In this document: piece by piece, positions 1-5,419 of the stretch | Position numbering within the stretch: position 1 is the first letter of the stretch | Layout of the letters: every line of letters begins with the position of its first letter | Notes under the pieces: model-generated | The model's input: the letters and a program-made list of their open reading frames with translations, nothing else | Database searches by the model: none | What the model was told of the DNA's origin: nothing | Position numbers and translations under genes: made by a program | Assembly (NCBI GenBank): GCA_017354515.1 | Contig: JAFMQT010000240.1 | Coordinates: 1 to 7,098, forward strand | Direction: 5' to 3' | DNA: 7,098 nt | DNA from: Nocardia sp. | GTDB lineage: Bacteria > Actinomycetota > Actinomycetes > Mycobacteriales > Mycobacteriaceae

Positions 1-64
1 GCCCGGCTTCGCGTTTCGCTGTCGAGTTGGGCCGTCCGATGACCTGCGGATCCGGAGGTGTGCG

Positions 65-556
65 TCAGGAGGCGATGCCGCTCATGGCGGTGGCGAGCAT
101 GGTCGAGTTGGTCGCGCACAGGCGGCTGCGGACCTCCCGGATGACATCGAGCCGGTCGATTCCCGGACGGGTACGAGCGGGCGGGTTGGTTTCGGCGAGC
201 TCTTGGATCGAGGCCAGGATCTTCCACTGGCCACCGAAATCGCTGAATACGAACAGTTGTCGCGCGGACCGGTCCGCCTGACCGGCATCACGCTGCACGG
301 TCACGGCGAAGGTCAGACCGGCGGTGGTGATGACCTCACGCAGTTCGTGACCGGCGGGCGGCCGCTGAAATCCGAACAGCCAGCGGTAACGGTCCTCGAT
401 CTCGATTCCGAACGCCTCGGGATGGCGTCCGGGGAAATGGGCTCCGTACGCGGAGTACAACTCCGCGACGGCGGAGGCGTCGGCGGCGGCCAGTGCCCGG
501 TCGTACCTCCTGAGAACATCGCGGATCTGGGCGGCCTTGGATCCGGTCATCGCCAC
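65..556 (-). CDS. SnoaL/NTF2-like small protein (DUF4440-type), function unknown
   Basis: Encodes 163 residues. The N-terminal helix (about 8-35, with an AAADASAVAELYSAYGAHF-like stretch), the central strands, and the closing strand around residues 101-118 (FVFSDFGGQWKILASI) follow the usual pattern of the cone-shaped NTF2/SnoaL/ketosteroid-isomerase fold. That fold serves as small hydrolases and isomerases or as ligand-binding proteins, so no reaction can be assigned. There is no signal peptide or membrane segment, so it is probably cytoplasmic. About 40 residues after the last core strand form an extra, probably helical, C-terminal extension. I chose the GTG at 556-554 because a GAGAGGA Shine-Dalgarno lies 7 bases upstream; an ATG two codons further in (550-548) is the alternative. 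The gene is transcribed away from dcd and stands alone within the window. The fold assignment comes from sequence pattern only and is moderately sure; that the gene is real is more certain. Confidence 0.65.
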   Translation of the reverse strand: MAMTGSKAAQIRDVLRRYDRALAAADASAVAELYSAYGAHFPGRHPEAFGIEIEDRYRWLFGFQRPPAGHELREVITTAGLTFAVTVQRDAGQADRSARQLFVFSDFGGQWKILASIQELAETNPPARTRPGIDRLDVIREVRSRLCATNSTMLATAMSGIAS

Positions 557-563
557 GGCGGGT

Positions 564-570
564 TCCTCTC
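564..570 (-). promoter_or_regulatory. Shine-Dalgarno GAGAGGA of the NTF2-like gene
   Basis: On the minus strand, GAGAGGA lies 7 bases before the GTG at 556-554. This favours GTG over the nearby ATG (13 bases away) as the start. It contrasts with most other genes here, which lack a recognisable ribosome binding site. Confidence 0.6.
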
Positions 571-603
571 AACTGCTGGTCCATCGTCCGGAAGTGCGTT
601 CAC

Positions 604-632
604 ACTATGCAACGGAACCGGACCCATGGCAA
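604..632 (-). promoter_or_regulatory. Candidate sigma-70-type promoter for the NTF2-like gene
   Basis: Read on the minus strand, TTGCCA (632-627, one mismatch to TTGACA) is followed after 17 bases by CATAGT (609-604, four of six to TATAAT). A start site near 597 would give a leader of about 40 bases with the Shine-Dalgarno in the right place. Prediction by eye only. Confidence 0.4.
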
Positions 633-736
633 CTCGTCCGCAAATATTTCTTCGGACAGCTTCGGGGCACGTTGTTCATCCGCCGCCGCAGCCGCAGTCC
701 TGGGGAATCTTGTTGTGCTGCTTATGGATATCGAGC

Positions 737-775
737 GTCCGGATGCGGCTCGGATTCGGTCCGGATGCGGCTCGG
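737..775. repeat. 17-bp direct repeat, two exact copies, period 22 bp, upstream of dcd
   Basis: GTCCGGATGCGGCTCGG occurs at 737-753 and again at 759-775, identical over 17 bases, with 5 bp between the copies. The 22-bp period is close to two helical turns, as expected for two protomers binding one DNA face. It lies about 110-150 bp upstream of dcd. A regulatory role is inference; a local duplication is the alternative. Confidence 0.7.
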
Positions 776-872
776 GACGGCGGATCCGGTGCTCGCCGCA
801 AACTCGAGCGTTCGGCGGCACCGCCGCACCGGGTGCTGTCCGGCGGCCCCGGCGGGCACTACCAGGCTGTAT

Positions 873-878
873 TAGGCT
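873..878 (+). promoter_or_regulatory. Candidate -10 box (TAGGCT) giving a leaderless dcd transcript
   Basis: TAGGCT fits the actinobacterial TANNNT -10 pattern. It ends 7 bases before the dcd GTG at 886, so transcription would begin at or next to the start codon. No Shine-Dalgarno is visible in the preceding 25 bases and no good -35 is seen. Confidence 0.5.
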
Positions 879-885
879 GGCCGCC

Positions 886-1473
886 GTGCTGCTTTCCGAT
901 CGCGATATTCGTGCCGAGCTGGCCGTGGGCCGGCTGGGGGTGGAACCGTTCGACGAGAAATTGGTTCAGCCGTCGAGTATCGATGTGCGGCTGGATCGGA
1001 TGTTCCGGGTATTCAACAACACTCGCTATACCCATATCGATCCCGCGCGGCGGCAGGACGAGCTCACCAGTCTGGTGGAACCGGATGGGGACGAACCGTT
1101 CGTGCTGCATCCGGGGGAGTTCGTCCTCGGGTCGACGCTCGAGGTGTGCAGTCTGCCCGATGATCTGGCCGGGCGACTCGAGGGCAAGTCCAGTCTCGGG
1201 CGGCTGGGGCTGCTGACCCACTCCACGGCCGGATTCATCGACCCGGGTTTCAGCGGTCACATCACCCTGGAACTGTCCAATGTGGCGAATCTGCCGATCA
1301 CCCTGTGGCCGGGGATGAAGATCGGCCAGCTGTGCCTGATCCGGCTGAGCAGTCCCGCCGAGAATCCGTACGGCAGCGCCGCCGCGGGCTCGAAGTATCA
1401 GGGGCAGCGTGGGCCCACACCCTCGCGGGCCTACCTGAACTTTCCGCTTCCGCCGGATACCTTGCCGAGGTAG
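886..1473 (+). CDS. dcd: dCTP deaminase, probably bifunctional (dUMP-forming)
   Basis: A 195-residue soluble trimeric-type nucleotide deaminase. It converts dCTP to dUTP, or directly to dUMP in bifunctional members, feeding thymidylate synthesis. Family blocks are all present: LLSDRDIRAE at the N terminus, PSSIDVRL (29-36), the catalytic loop RLEGKSSLGRLGL (97-109), HSTAGFIDPGFSGHITLEL (112-130) with the catalytic glutamate E129, and the C-terminal phosphate-binding segment around YQGQRGPTPSR (171-181). The TAGFIDPGFSGHITLE form is that of the M. tuberculosis enzyme, which is a bifunctional DCD:DUT, rather than the TAHRIDPGW form of the E. coli deaminase. The start is GTG 886, because family members begin with M-L-L-S-D; the frame is open back to 607 but that part is not Dcd-like. 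In M. tuberculosis the next gene is udgA; here two genes intervene. Assignment is secure; bifunctionality is inferred from homology. Confidence 0.97.
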   Translation: MLLSDRDIRAELAVGRLGVEPFDEKLVQPSSIDVRLDRMFRVFNNTRYTHIDPARRQDELTSLVEPDGDEPFVLHPGEFVLGSTLEVCSLPDDLAGRLEGKSSLGRLGLLTHSTAGFIDPGFSGHITLELSNVANLPITLWPGMKIGQLCLIRLSSPAENPYGSAAAGSKYQGQRGPTPSRAYLNFPLPPDTLPR

Positions 1474-1486
1474 GTTTCGCCGCCCA

Positions 1487-1510
1487 GCGGTCCTGCTGTT
1501 ACCGGACCGC
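1487..1510 (+). terminator. Hairpin after dcd, possible terminator
   Basis: GCGGTCC (1487-1493) pairs with GGACCGC (1504-1510), a perfect 7-bp GC-rich stem with a 10-base loop, 14 bp after the dcd stop codon. No T-run follows, as is common for actinobacterial terminators, so strength is uncertain. Confidence 0.4.
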
Positions 1511-1543
1511 AACCATCCGACATGCGGATTCGCGATTTCCATT

Positions 1544-1549
1544 TATGCT
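1544..1549 (+). promoter_or_regulatory. Candidate -10 box (TATGCT) for the M48-like gene, leaderless
   Basis: TATGCT matches TANNNT and ends 5 bases before the ATG at 1555. A transcript starting at that ATG would be leaderless. The GGAG between them is too close to the ATG to act as a normal Shine-Dalgarno. This argues for 1555 rather than the in-frame ATG at 1522. Confidence 0.45.
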
Positions 1550-1554
1550 GGAGC

Positions 1555-3417
1555 ATGATCTCCGACGTGACGGCTAAGGCGAATTCGCCCGCGCGGAGGG
1601 CGGTGCCCGGTTTCTGGTCGGTAGACCAGTTGATGGCATGGGCCGGGTTGTTACTGGCCGGAGTACCCACCGCGATCGTGATGACGGTGCTGCTGTACGG
1701 GCTCGGTATGGCCGTGCTGGACTCGCCCCATGTTCTCGCGATCATCTGGCTATCGGTCTGCCTGGTCGGTGCCGTGGGATGTTTCCTGGGCGCCGAGCAA
1801 TCGTGGATCGCGACGCCCTTCGGTTTACGCGCGGCGGGCCGGGACGAACATCCGGTGCTCTCGGCGGCATGGGAGCGGGTGGCGCGCGCGGCCGGCGTCG
1901 AACCGGAGCGGCATTCGCTGTGGGTGCGGATCACCGATCGTGAATTCCTGGTGCCGACCCGGATGATCGCGGTCGACGTCGCCGCGCTGGAACTGTCACC
2001 GCGCGAACTCGATGCCGTCCTCGCGCACGGGTGGGGGCACCGGCTGTACAGCCGAATGGCCTTCGCACAGTATTGGTTTCGACTTTTCAATCTGCCGCTG
2101 GTCTGGCTCGAGCGGGTCTTCCTGTCGGGTCCCGCGGCCGTGGGGGCCTGGCTGTCCCGGCATCTGTCACCGTCCACCGCCCGGGTGGTCGGTACCGGCT
2201 GGAGTGTGCTCGCCAGAATTCTGGTGGCCTGCCCGGTGATCGCCGCATTGACGATCATCACCGGGCCGACCACGGCGGTACTGCTGCGCCTGGTACCCGA
2301 GATCGCGGCCTGCGCGCTGGTCCCGATCGTGCGGCGGACCAACTTCCTGGTGGACCGGACCGCCGTCGACCTGGGCTACGGCCCCGACCTCGGTGCGGCA
2401 CTGCATCAGCGCGCCCGCGATGTCGATGAGGATGCCGCGCTCTACGCCCTGTCGGTATCCGCCTGGACCCCGCGCACCCCCGCCGATCAGCGGGTGCGTG
2501 CGATCCGCGACCGACTCGACGCGGTCGCCCGGGCCAGCGGTGACCACAATCCGCCGACGCGGGTGTCGAAGGCTCGCGACGAGGAGACTCTGCGGATCAA
2601 GATGCGCGGACGGCCTCGACCGGCCGCGACTCCGCAGTTCCGGCCACCGCCCGCGATGCCGGGTCGCCCGCAGCCGGGTCCGATGCCGCCCGACCCCCGC
2701 GCGGGCGTGCGTAAACCGGCCGAGACCAGGGCCGTCCCCGGTAATCCGGCGAAACCGGTCGACGCCGCCGCCGAGACCGTGGTGTTCCAGCGACCTCCGA
2801 CCGGCGAGCCATCGAAGGACAACGCCGCCGCCGAAACGACGGTATTCGAGGTCCTCGAGTCCGAGCGACCCGCCGGAGACCGGACCGCCGGTGGCGCGAA
2901 ACCGGACAAGGACAACTCGGCGGCCGAGACAACGGTCTTCGAAGTACCGAAGGCCCGGCCGACCGCGAAGACGGCGCCCGAAGACCAGGGCAACTCGGCT
3001 GCCGAGGCGGCCGCGCCGGAGGAATCCACAGCCGAGGGGCCAGGTGTGGGCGAGGCGGAGCCCCGCAATGCCGCCGCCACCGAACCCGCTGCGGACGACG
3101 TGTCGGCGCCCGATGAGCAAGCAGCTTCGAACGACGCGGTCACGAAAGGCGTTGCTGCCGAGACGAAGTCGTCCGAGGCGACAGCCGACGAGGGCGCCGA
3201 GGGTGGGCCGACCGGGAATCAGGGCCCCGGCAGCAAAGCGGGCGGGCCCAGCAAGGTCGGTGAGCCACCCAAGGCCGGCGGATCGGACGAGGTCAGTGGG
3301 TCGGGCAAGGTCAGTGGGTCGGGCAAGGTTGGTGAGGTCGGCGATACCGCCGACGGCAAGACGGCCGGGGCCGACAAGGACGAGGCCGGCAAGAACCGGG
3401 CCGACGATGAGAGCTGA
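1555..3417 (+). CDS. M48-like membrane pseudo-peptidase with long disordered AETTVFE-repeat tail
   Basis: Encodes 620 residues. Hydrophobic segments lie at about 26-52, 58-80, 211-243 and 245-258. Between them is a region laid out like an M48 (HtpX/Ste24-type) zinc peptidase: a segment like the one before the active site (REFLVPTRMIAVDVAAL, 129-145), then LSPRELDAVLAHGWGH (147-162), and RRTNFLVDRTAVDLGYG (260-276) where M48 members carry ExxAD. The HExxH motif reads HGWGH (158-162), so the catalytic Glu is Gly; the expected third zinc-ligand Glu is Asn263. Proteolysis is therefore unlikely, and a scaffold or regulatory role is inferred. Residues 340-620 are Pro/Ala/Glu/Lys/Gly-rich, probably disordered, with AETVVFQ, AETTVFE, AETTVFE copies that resemble mycobacterial kinase/FHA phosphothreonine sites. 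I chose ATG 1555 (leaderless -10 at 1544) over ATG 1522. It converges on the YdcF gene. Family resemblance is fairly sure; function is unknown. Confidence 0.75.
   Translation: MISDVTAKANSPARRAVPGFWSVDQLMAWAGLLLAGVPTAIVMTVLLYGLGMAVLDSPHVLAIIWLSVCLVGAVGCFLGAEQSWIATPFGLRAAGRDEHPVLSAAWERVARAAGVEPERHSLWVRITDREFLVPTRMIAVDVAALELSPRELDAVLAHGWGHRLYSRMAFAQYWFRLFNLPLVWLERVFLSGPAAVGAWLSRHLSPSTARVVGTGWSVLARILVACPVIAALTIITGPTTAVLLRLVPEIAACALVPIVRRTNFLVDRTAVDLGYGPDLGAALHQRARDVDEDAALYALSVSAWTPRTPADQRVRAIRDRLDAVARASGDHNPPTRVSKARDEETLRIKMRGRPRPAATPQFRPPPAMPGRPQPGPMPPDPRAGVRKPAETRAVPGNPAKPVDAAAETVVFQRPPTGEPSKDNAAAETTVFEVLESERPAGDRTAGGAKPDKDNSAAETTVFEVPKARPTAKTAPEDQGNSAAEAAAPEESTAEGPGVGEAEPRNAAATEPAADDVSAPDEQAASNDAVTKGVAAETKSSEATADEGAEGGPTGNQGPGSKAGGPSKVGEPPKAGGSDEVSGSGKVSGSGKVGEVGDTADGKTAGADKDEAGKNRADDES
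2026..2040 (+). other. Degenerate zinc-peptidase motif HGWGH (HExxH expected)
   Basis: The codons read CAC GGG TGG GGG CAC. Both zinc-binding histidines are kept, but the general-base glutamate is a glycine, one base change away (GAG to GGG). The flanking LDAVLA-HxxxH-R pattern is the standard M48 context, so this is a genuine site that has lost its catalytic residue. Confidence 0.8.
2761..2946 (+). repeat. Three AETTVFE-type protein motif repeats in the tail
   Basis: Residues 403-412 (DAAAETVVFQ), 422-433 (DNAAAETTVFEV) and 453-464 (DNSAAETTVFEV) are near-copies spaced 19 and 31 residues apart. Decayed forms follow at 480-489 (NSAAEAAAPE) and 533-538 (VAAETK). Acidic residue, Thr, then a large hydrophobic at about +3 resembles the ETTSVF motif phosphorylated in GarA/OdhI and the known PknB preference. 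Confidence 0.7.
3292..3327 (+). repeat. Perfect 18-bp tandem duplication in the tail coding region
   Basis: GTCAGTGGGTCGGGCAAG is present twice head to tail (3292-3309 and 3310-3327). It keeps the frame and encodes VSGSGK twice within a Gly/Ser/Lys-rich stretch. This is probably recent slippage; the copy number may differ between strains. Confidence 0.85.
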
Positions 3418-3435
3418 TCGCGCTCAGCAGCTCTC
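3409..3435. terminator. Bidirectional hairpin across two convergent stop codons
   Basis: GAGAGCTG (3409-3416) and CAGCTCTC (3428-3435) form a perfect 8-bp inverted repeat with an 11-base loop. The loop contains most of both stop codons (TGA 3415-3417 on +, TGA 3426-3424 on -). There is no T-tract. As the only structure between the convergent genes, it is the likely shared terminator. Confidence 0.5.
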
Positions 3436-3951
3436 GAATGCGGCCTTGGCATATCCGAACGACTGGTAGCCGTACTGGTACACCCACCGCGACACCCCGA
3501 TCGGCGGCTTCGCGTCGACCATGAGAACCTCCCCGTCCCAGCACTTTCCGAGAACATAGCGGGCCCGCGAGATATGCGGTGTGAAGGTCACCACGATAAC
3601 CCGCCGCCAGCCGCCGGCCGCGGCACGTGCGGCCAGTTCGCGTCCCTCGCCGAGGGTGGTGCGCGGTGCCGGGTCGAAGCAGTCGACCTCGAAACTGTAG
3701 CCGCCGTGGCAGATTCGATTGAGTAGCGGCGAATGTTCGTACGGATCGGAGAACAGCACGCGCGGCGCGTATCCGTCGTGTGCGAGCCGCAGCGCCAGCT
3801 CCTCGCGGCCGTCGTGGGCACCGCCCAGCACCACGATGGCATCCGCCGGTCGCGGACGATCCACTGCGGGACGGACGTACACCGGCCACAGTCCGGCGCC
3901 GATGGCGGCGACCGCGATGACCAGCCCGGCCGCCCACCGCTTCCTGCCCAC
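3424..3951 (-). CDS. YdcF/SanA/ElyC-type DUF218 membrane-anchored protein
   Basis: Encodes 175 residues. A short basic N terminus (MGRKRW) and hydrophobic segment about 7-24 form an uncleaved signal anchor, placing the domain outside the membrane. The DUF218 fold shows its usual blocks: ADAIVVLGG (36-44, Asp37), the RTTLGEGRELA helix start (97-107, in the place of the family's T..NA segment), and VTFTPHISRARYVLGKC (121-137, with the family His126 and Arg129). DUF218 proteins (E. coli SanA, ElyC, YdcF) are linked to envelope integrity and lipid-carrier or peptidoglycan metabolism, but the biochemical reaction is unsettled. Four cysteines (81, 91, 137, 175) could form disulfides outside the cell. 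The GTG at 3951 is supported by TAGGAT six bases upstream (leaderless) or an overlapping AGGA. It diverges from udgA across 123 bp and converges on the M48-like gene. Family call is good; role is unknown. Confidence 0.85.
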   Translation of the reverse strand: MGRKRWAAGLVIAVAAIGAGLWPVYVRPAVDRPRPADAIVVLGGAHDGREELALRLAHDGYAPRVLFSDPYEHSPLLNRICHGGYSFEVDCFDPAPRTTLGEGRELAARAAAGGWRRVIVVTFTPHISRARYVLGKCWDGEVLMVDAKPPIGVSRWVYQYGYQSFGYAKAAFESC

Positions 3952-3957
3952 GCTGCG

Positions 3958-3963
3958 ATCCTA
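3958..3963 (-). promoter_or_regulatory. Candidate -10 box (TAGGAT) for the YdcF-like gene, leaderless
   Basis: On the minus strand TAGGAT matches TANNNT, and exactly six bases separate it from the GTG at 3951, the classic leaderless spacing. The AGGA inside it could alternatively serve as a weak Shine-Dalgarno 7 bases from the start, so the two readings compete. Confidence 0.45.
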
Positions 3964-4062
3964 GAAGCGGTCGAATATGCTCGCCGCGATGGGTTTCCCC
4001 TTGTACATCTATTGTTGCCTGCGACCTCGCCTACCGGATGTGGTGCGGCCATACCCGGCTCG

Positions 4063-4068
4063 TATCAA
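4063..4068 (+). promoter_or_regulatory. Candidate -10 box (TATCAA) for udgA, leaderless
   Basis: TATCAA matches TATAAT at four of six positions and sits six bases before the ATG at 4075. No purine-rich Shine-Dalgarno exists in the preceding 25 bases. No convincing -35 is seen. The 123-bp region shared with the divergent YdcF-like gene holds both promoters. Confidence 0.35.
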
Positions 4069-4074
4069 TCGATT

Positions 4075-5397
4075 ATGCGTCTGACGGTATTCGGGACGGG
4101 GTATCTGGGAGCGACCCATGCCGCCTGTATGGCCGAGCTCGGCCATGAGGTGCTGGGCGTGGATATCGACCCCGGCAAGGTCGCCAAATTGTCCGACGGC
4201 GTGGTGCCGTTCTACGAACCGGGACTCGAGGATGTGCTGCGCCGCAACCTCGATGCCGGACGGCTACGCTTCACCACCTCCTACGAGGAGGCCGCCGCCC
4301 ACGCCGACGCGCACTTCCTCGGGGTCGGCACACCCCAGAAGAAGGGTGAATACGGCGCGGATCTGAAATATGTGCACGCGGTCACCGACACCCTGGCGCC
4401 GATGCTGGAACGTCCGGCGGTGCTGATCGGCAAGTCCACCGTCCCGGTGGGCACGGCCGCCGAACTGGGCCACCGGATGCGCGAGCGCGCCACCGTCGAG
4501 GTCGAGGTGGCGTGGAATCCGGAGTTCCTGCGCGAGGGGTTCGCGGTACGGGACACGTTGCGCCCGGATCGGCTGGTCCTCGGTGTCGACGGTCAGCGCG
4601 AGCGCTCGGACTGGGTGCGCGAGCAGGTATGTGAGATCTACGCCGATCTGATCGCGGCCGAGGTCCCGTTCCTGCAGACCGATCTGGCCACCGCCGAACT
4701 GGTGAAGGTTTCGGCGAACGCGTTCCTGGCCACGAAGATCTCCTTCATCAACGCCGTCTCCGAGGTCTGCGAGGCCACCGGCGCCGATGTCACCCTGCTG
4801 GCCGACGCGCTCGGCCACGACGCCCGGATCGGACGCCGATTCCTCAATGCGGGACTGGGTTTCGGCGGTGGCTGCCTGCCCAAGGATATCCGCGCGTTCA
4901 TGGCGCGGGCCGGCGAGGTGGGCGCCGATCACGCGGTGGCCTTCCTGCGTGAGGTCGACCACATCAATATGCGCCGGCGCACCAAGGTCGTCGATATGGC
5001 GACCCGGGCCTGTGGCGGATCACTACTGGGCGCCAATGTCGCCGTGCTCGGTGCGGCGTTCAAACCCGAATCCGATGATGTGCGTGATTCTCCCGCGCTC
5101 AACGTCGCCGGAATGATCCAGCTGCACGGCGCGGTGGTGACCGTCTACGACCCCAAGGCACTGGAGAACTCCCGGCGGGTGTTTCCCACGCTCAATTACG
5201 CCACCTCGGTCGCCGAGGCCTGCCGCCGCGCGGATGTGGTGCTCGTTCTGACTGAATGGTCGGAATTCGTCGCACTGCGGCCGGAGGAGCTCAACGATGT
5301 GGTGAGCCACCGTTCCATCATCGACGGTCGAAATTGTCTCGAACGCGCCGCATGGATCGATGCCGGATGGGTATACGCGGGACTCGGCACGTCGTAG
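4075..5397 (+). CDS. udgA: UDP-glucose 6-dehydrogenase
   Basis: Encodes 440 residues, the usual length for the UDP-glucose/GDP-mannose dehydrogenase family. It oxidises UDP-glucose to UDP-glucuronate with two NAD+ in the cytoplasm, supplying glucuronate and derived sugars for glycolipids, capsule or wall polymers. Visible parts: the Rossmann NAD motif GTGYLG (7-12) with Asp30 ending the second strand, the PFYEPGL substrate loop (45-51), STVPVGT (121-127), NPEFLREG (148-155), Lys211 and Asn215 in the central helix (ELVKVSANAF), the catalytic Cys267 in GFGGGCLPKD (262-271), and the C-terminal FKPESDDVRDSP (329-340). All catalytic residues are intact. ATG 4075 is chosen because the NAD motif begins at residue 7; the frame is open back to 3733 but there runs antisense to the YdcF-like gene. 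M. tuberculosis has udgA next to dcd. A GDP-mannose or UDP-N-acetylmannosamine dehydrogenase is less likely, and the substrate is not proven by sequence. Confidence 0.95.
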   Translation: MRLTVFGTGYLGATHAACMAELGHEVLGVDIDPGKVAKLSDGVVPFYEPGLEDVLRRNLDAGRLRFTTSYEEAAAHADAHFLGVGTPQKKGEYGADLKYVHAVTDTLAPMLERPAVLIGKSTVPVGTAAELGHRMRERATVEVEVAWNPEFLREGFAVRDTLRPDRLVLGVDGQRERSDWVREQVCEIYADLIAAEVPFLQTDLATAELVKVSANAFLATKISFINAVSEVCEATGADVTLLADALGHDARIGRRFLNAGLGFGGGCLPKDIRAFMARAGEVGADHAVAFLREVDHINMRRRTKVVDMATRACGGSLLGANVAVLGAAFKPESDDVRDSPALNVAGMIQLHGAVVTVYDPKALENSRRVFPTLNYATSVAEACRRADVVLVLTEWSEFVALRPEELNDVVSHRSIIDGRNCLERAAWIDAGWVYAGLGTS

Positions 5398-5413
5398 TGT
5401 CCTTGTGACCGGG

Positions 5414-5419
5414 TACAGT
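5414..5419 (+). promoter_or_regulatory. Possible -10 box (TACAGT) upstream of the Hsp70-like gene
   Basis: TACAGT matches TANNNT about 17 bp after the udgA stop and would give a leader of roughly 115 bases. No good -35 is seen, and the box overlaps an imperfect hairpin (about 5410-5450). Read-through from udgA is the alternative, since the two genes are co-directional with 145 bp between them. Confidence 0.25.

Larger units (their letters stand above)
557..885. other. Divergent intergenic region between the NTF2-like gene and dcd
   Basis: This 329-bp stretch holds no convincing gene. The open frames crossing it continue out of frame into dcd or are antisense to the NTF2-like gene. No tRNA-like arm pattern is visible. 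It contains the leftward promoter and Shine-Dalgarno, an A/T-rich patch around 641-650, a 17-bp direct repeat (737-753 and 759-775), a related TCGAGCG element seen twice (731-742 and 804-815, one mismatch), and the dcd -10 box at 873-878. Confidence 0.6.

Noticed and set aside
635..656. GTCCG...CGGAC stem around the AAATATTT palindrome
   Set aside because: Only a 5-bp stem with a 12-base loop. The A/T patch is more likely promoter-region DNA than an RNA structure.
607..885. Upstream in-frame extension of dcd by 93 codons
   Set aside because: The extension is Arg/Ala-rich and unlike any Dcd. Family proteins begin at M-L-L-S-D, which corresponds to GTG 886.
203..1216. Long rightward open frame (337 codons) across the NTF2-like gene and dcd
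   Set aside because: It is antisense to the NTF2-like gene and out of frame with the certain dcd. Its translation is low-complexity Gly/Arg/Ser without any family pattern, typical of GC-rich shadow frames.
1651..1653. TTA codons (also in the gene starting at 7065) as possible bldA-type control
   Set aside because: TTA regulation is a Streptomyces feature. In Nocardia-like genomes rare TTA codons are not evidence of it.
2167..3469. Long Arg/Pro-rich open frames on both strands over the M48-like gene's tail
   Set aside because: They mirror the repetitive GC-rich coding sequence in other frames. The 1555-3417 frame has the domain pattern and membrane helices.
3733..4074. Upstream in-frame extension of udgA by 114 codons
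   Set aside because: It runs antisense to the YdcF-like gene, and family members start a few residues before the GxGYxG motif, matching ATG 4075.
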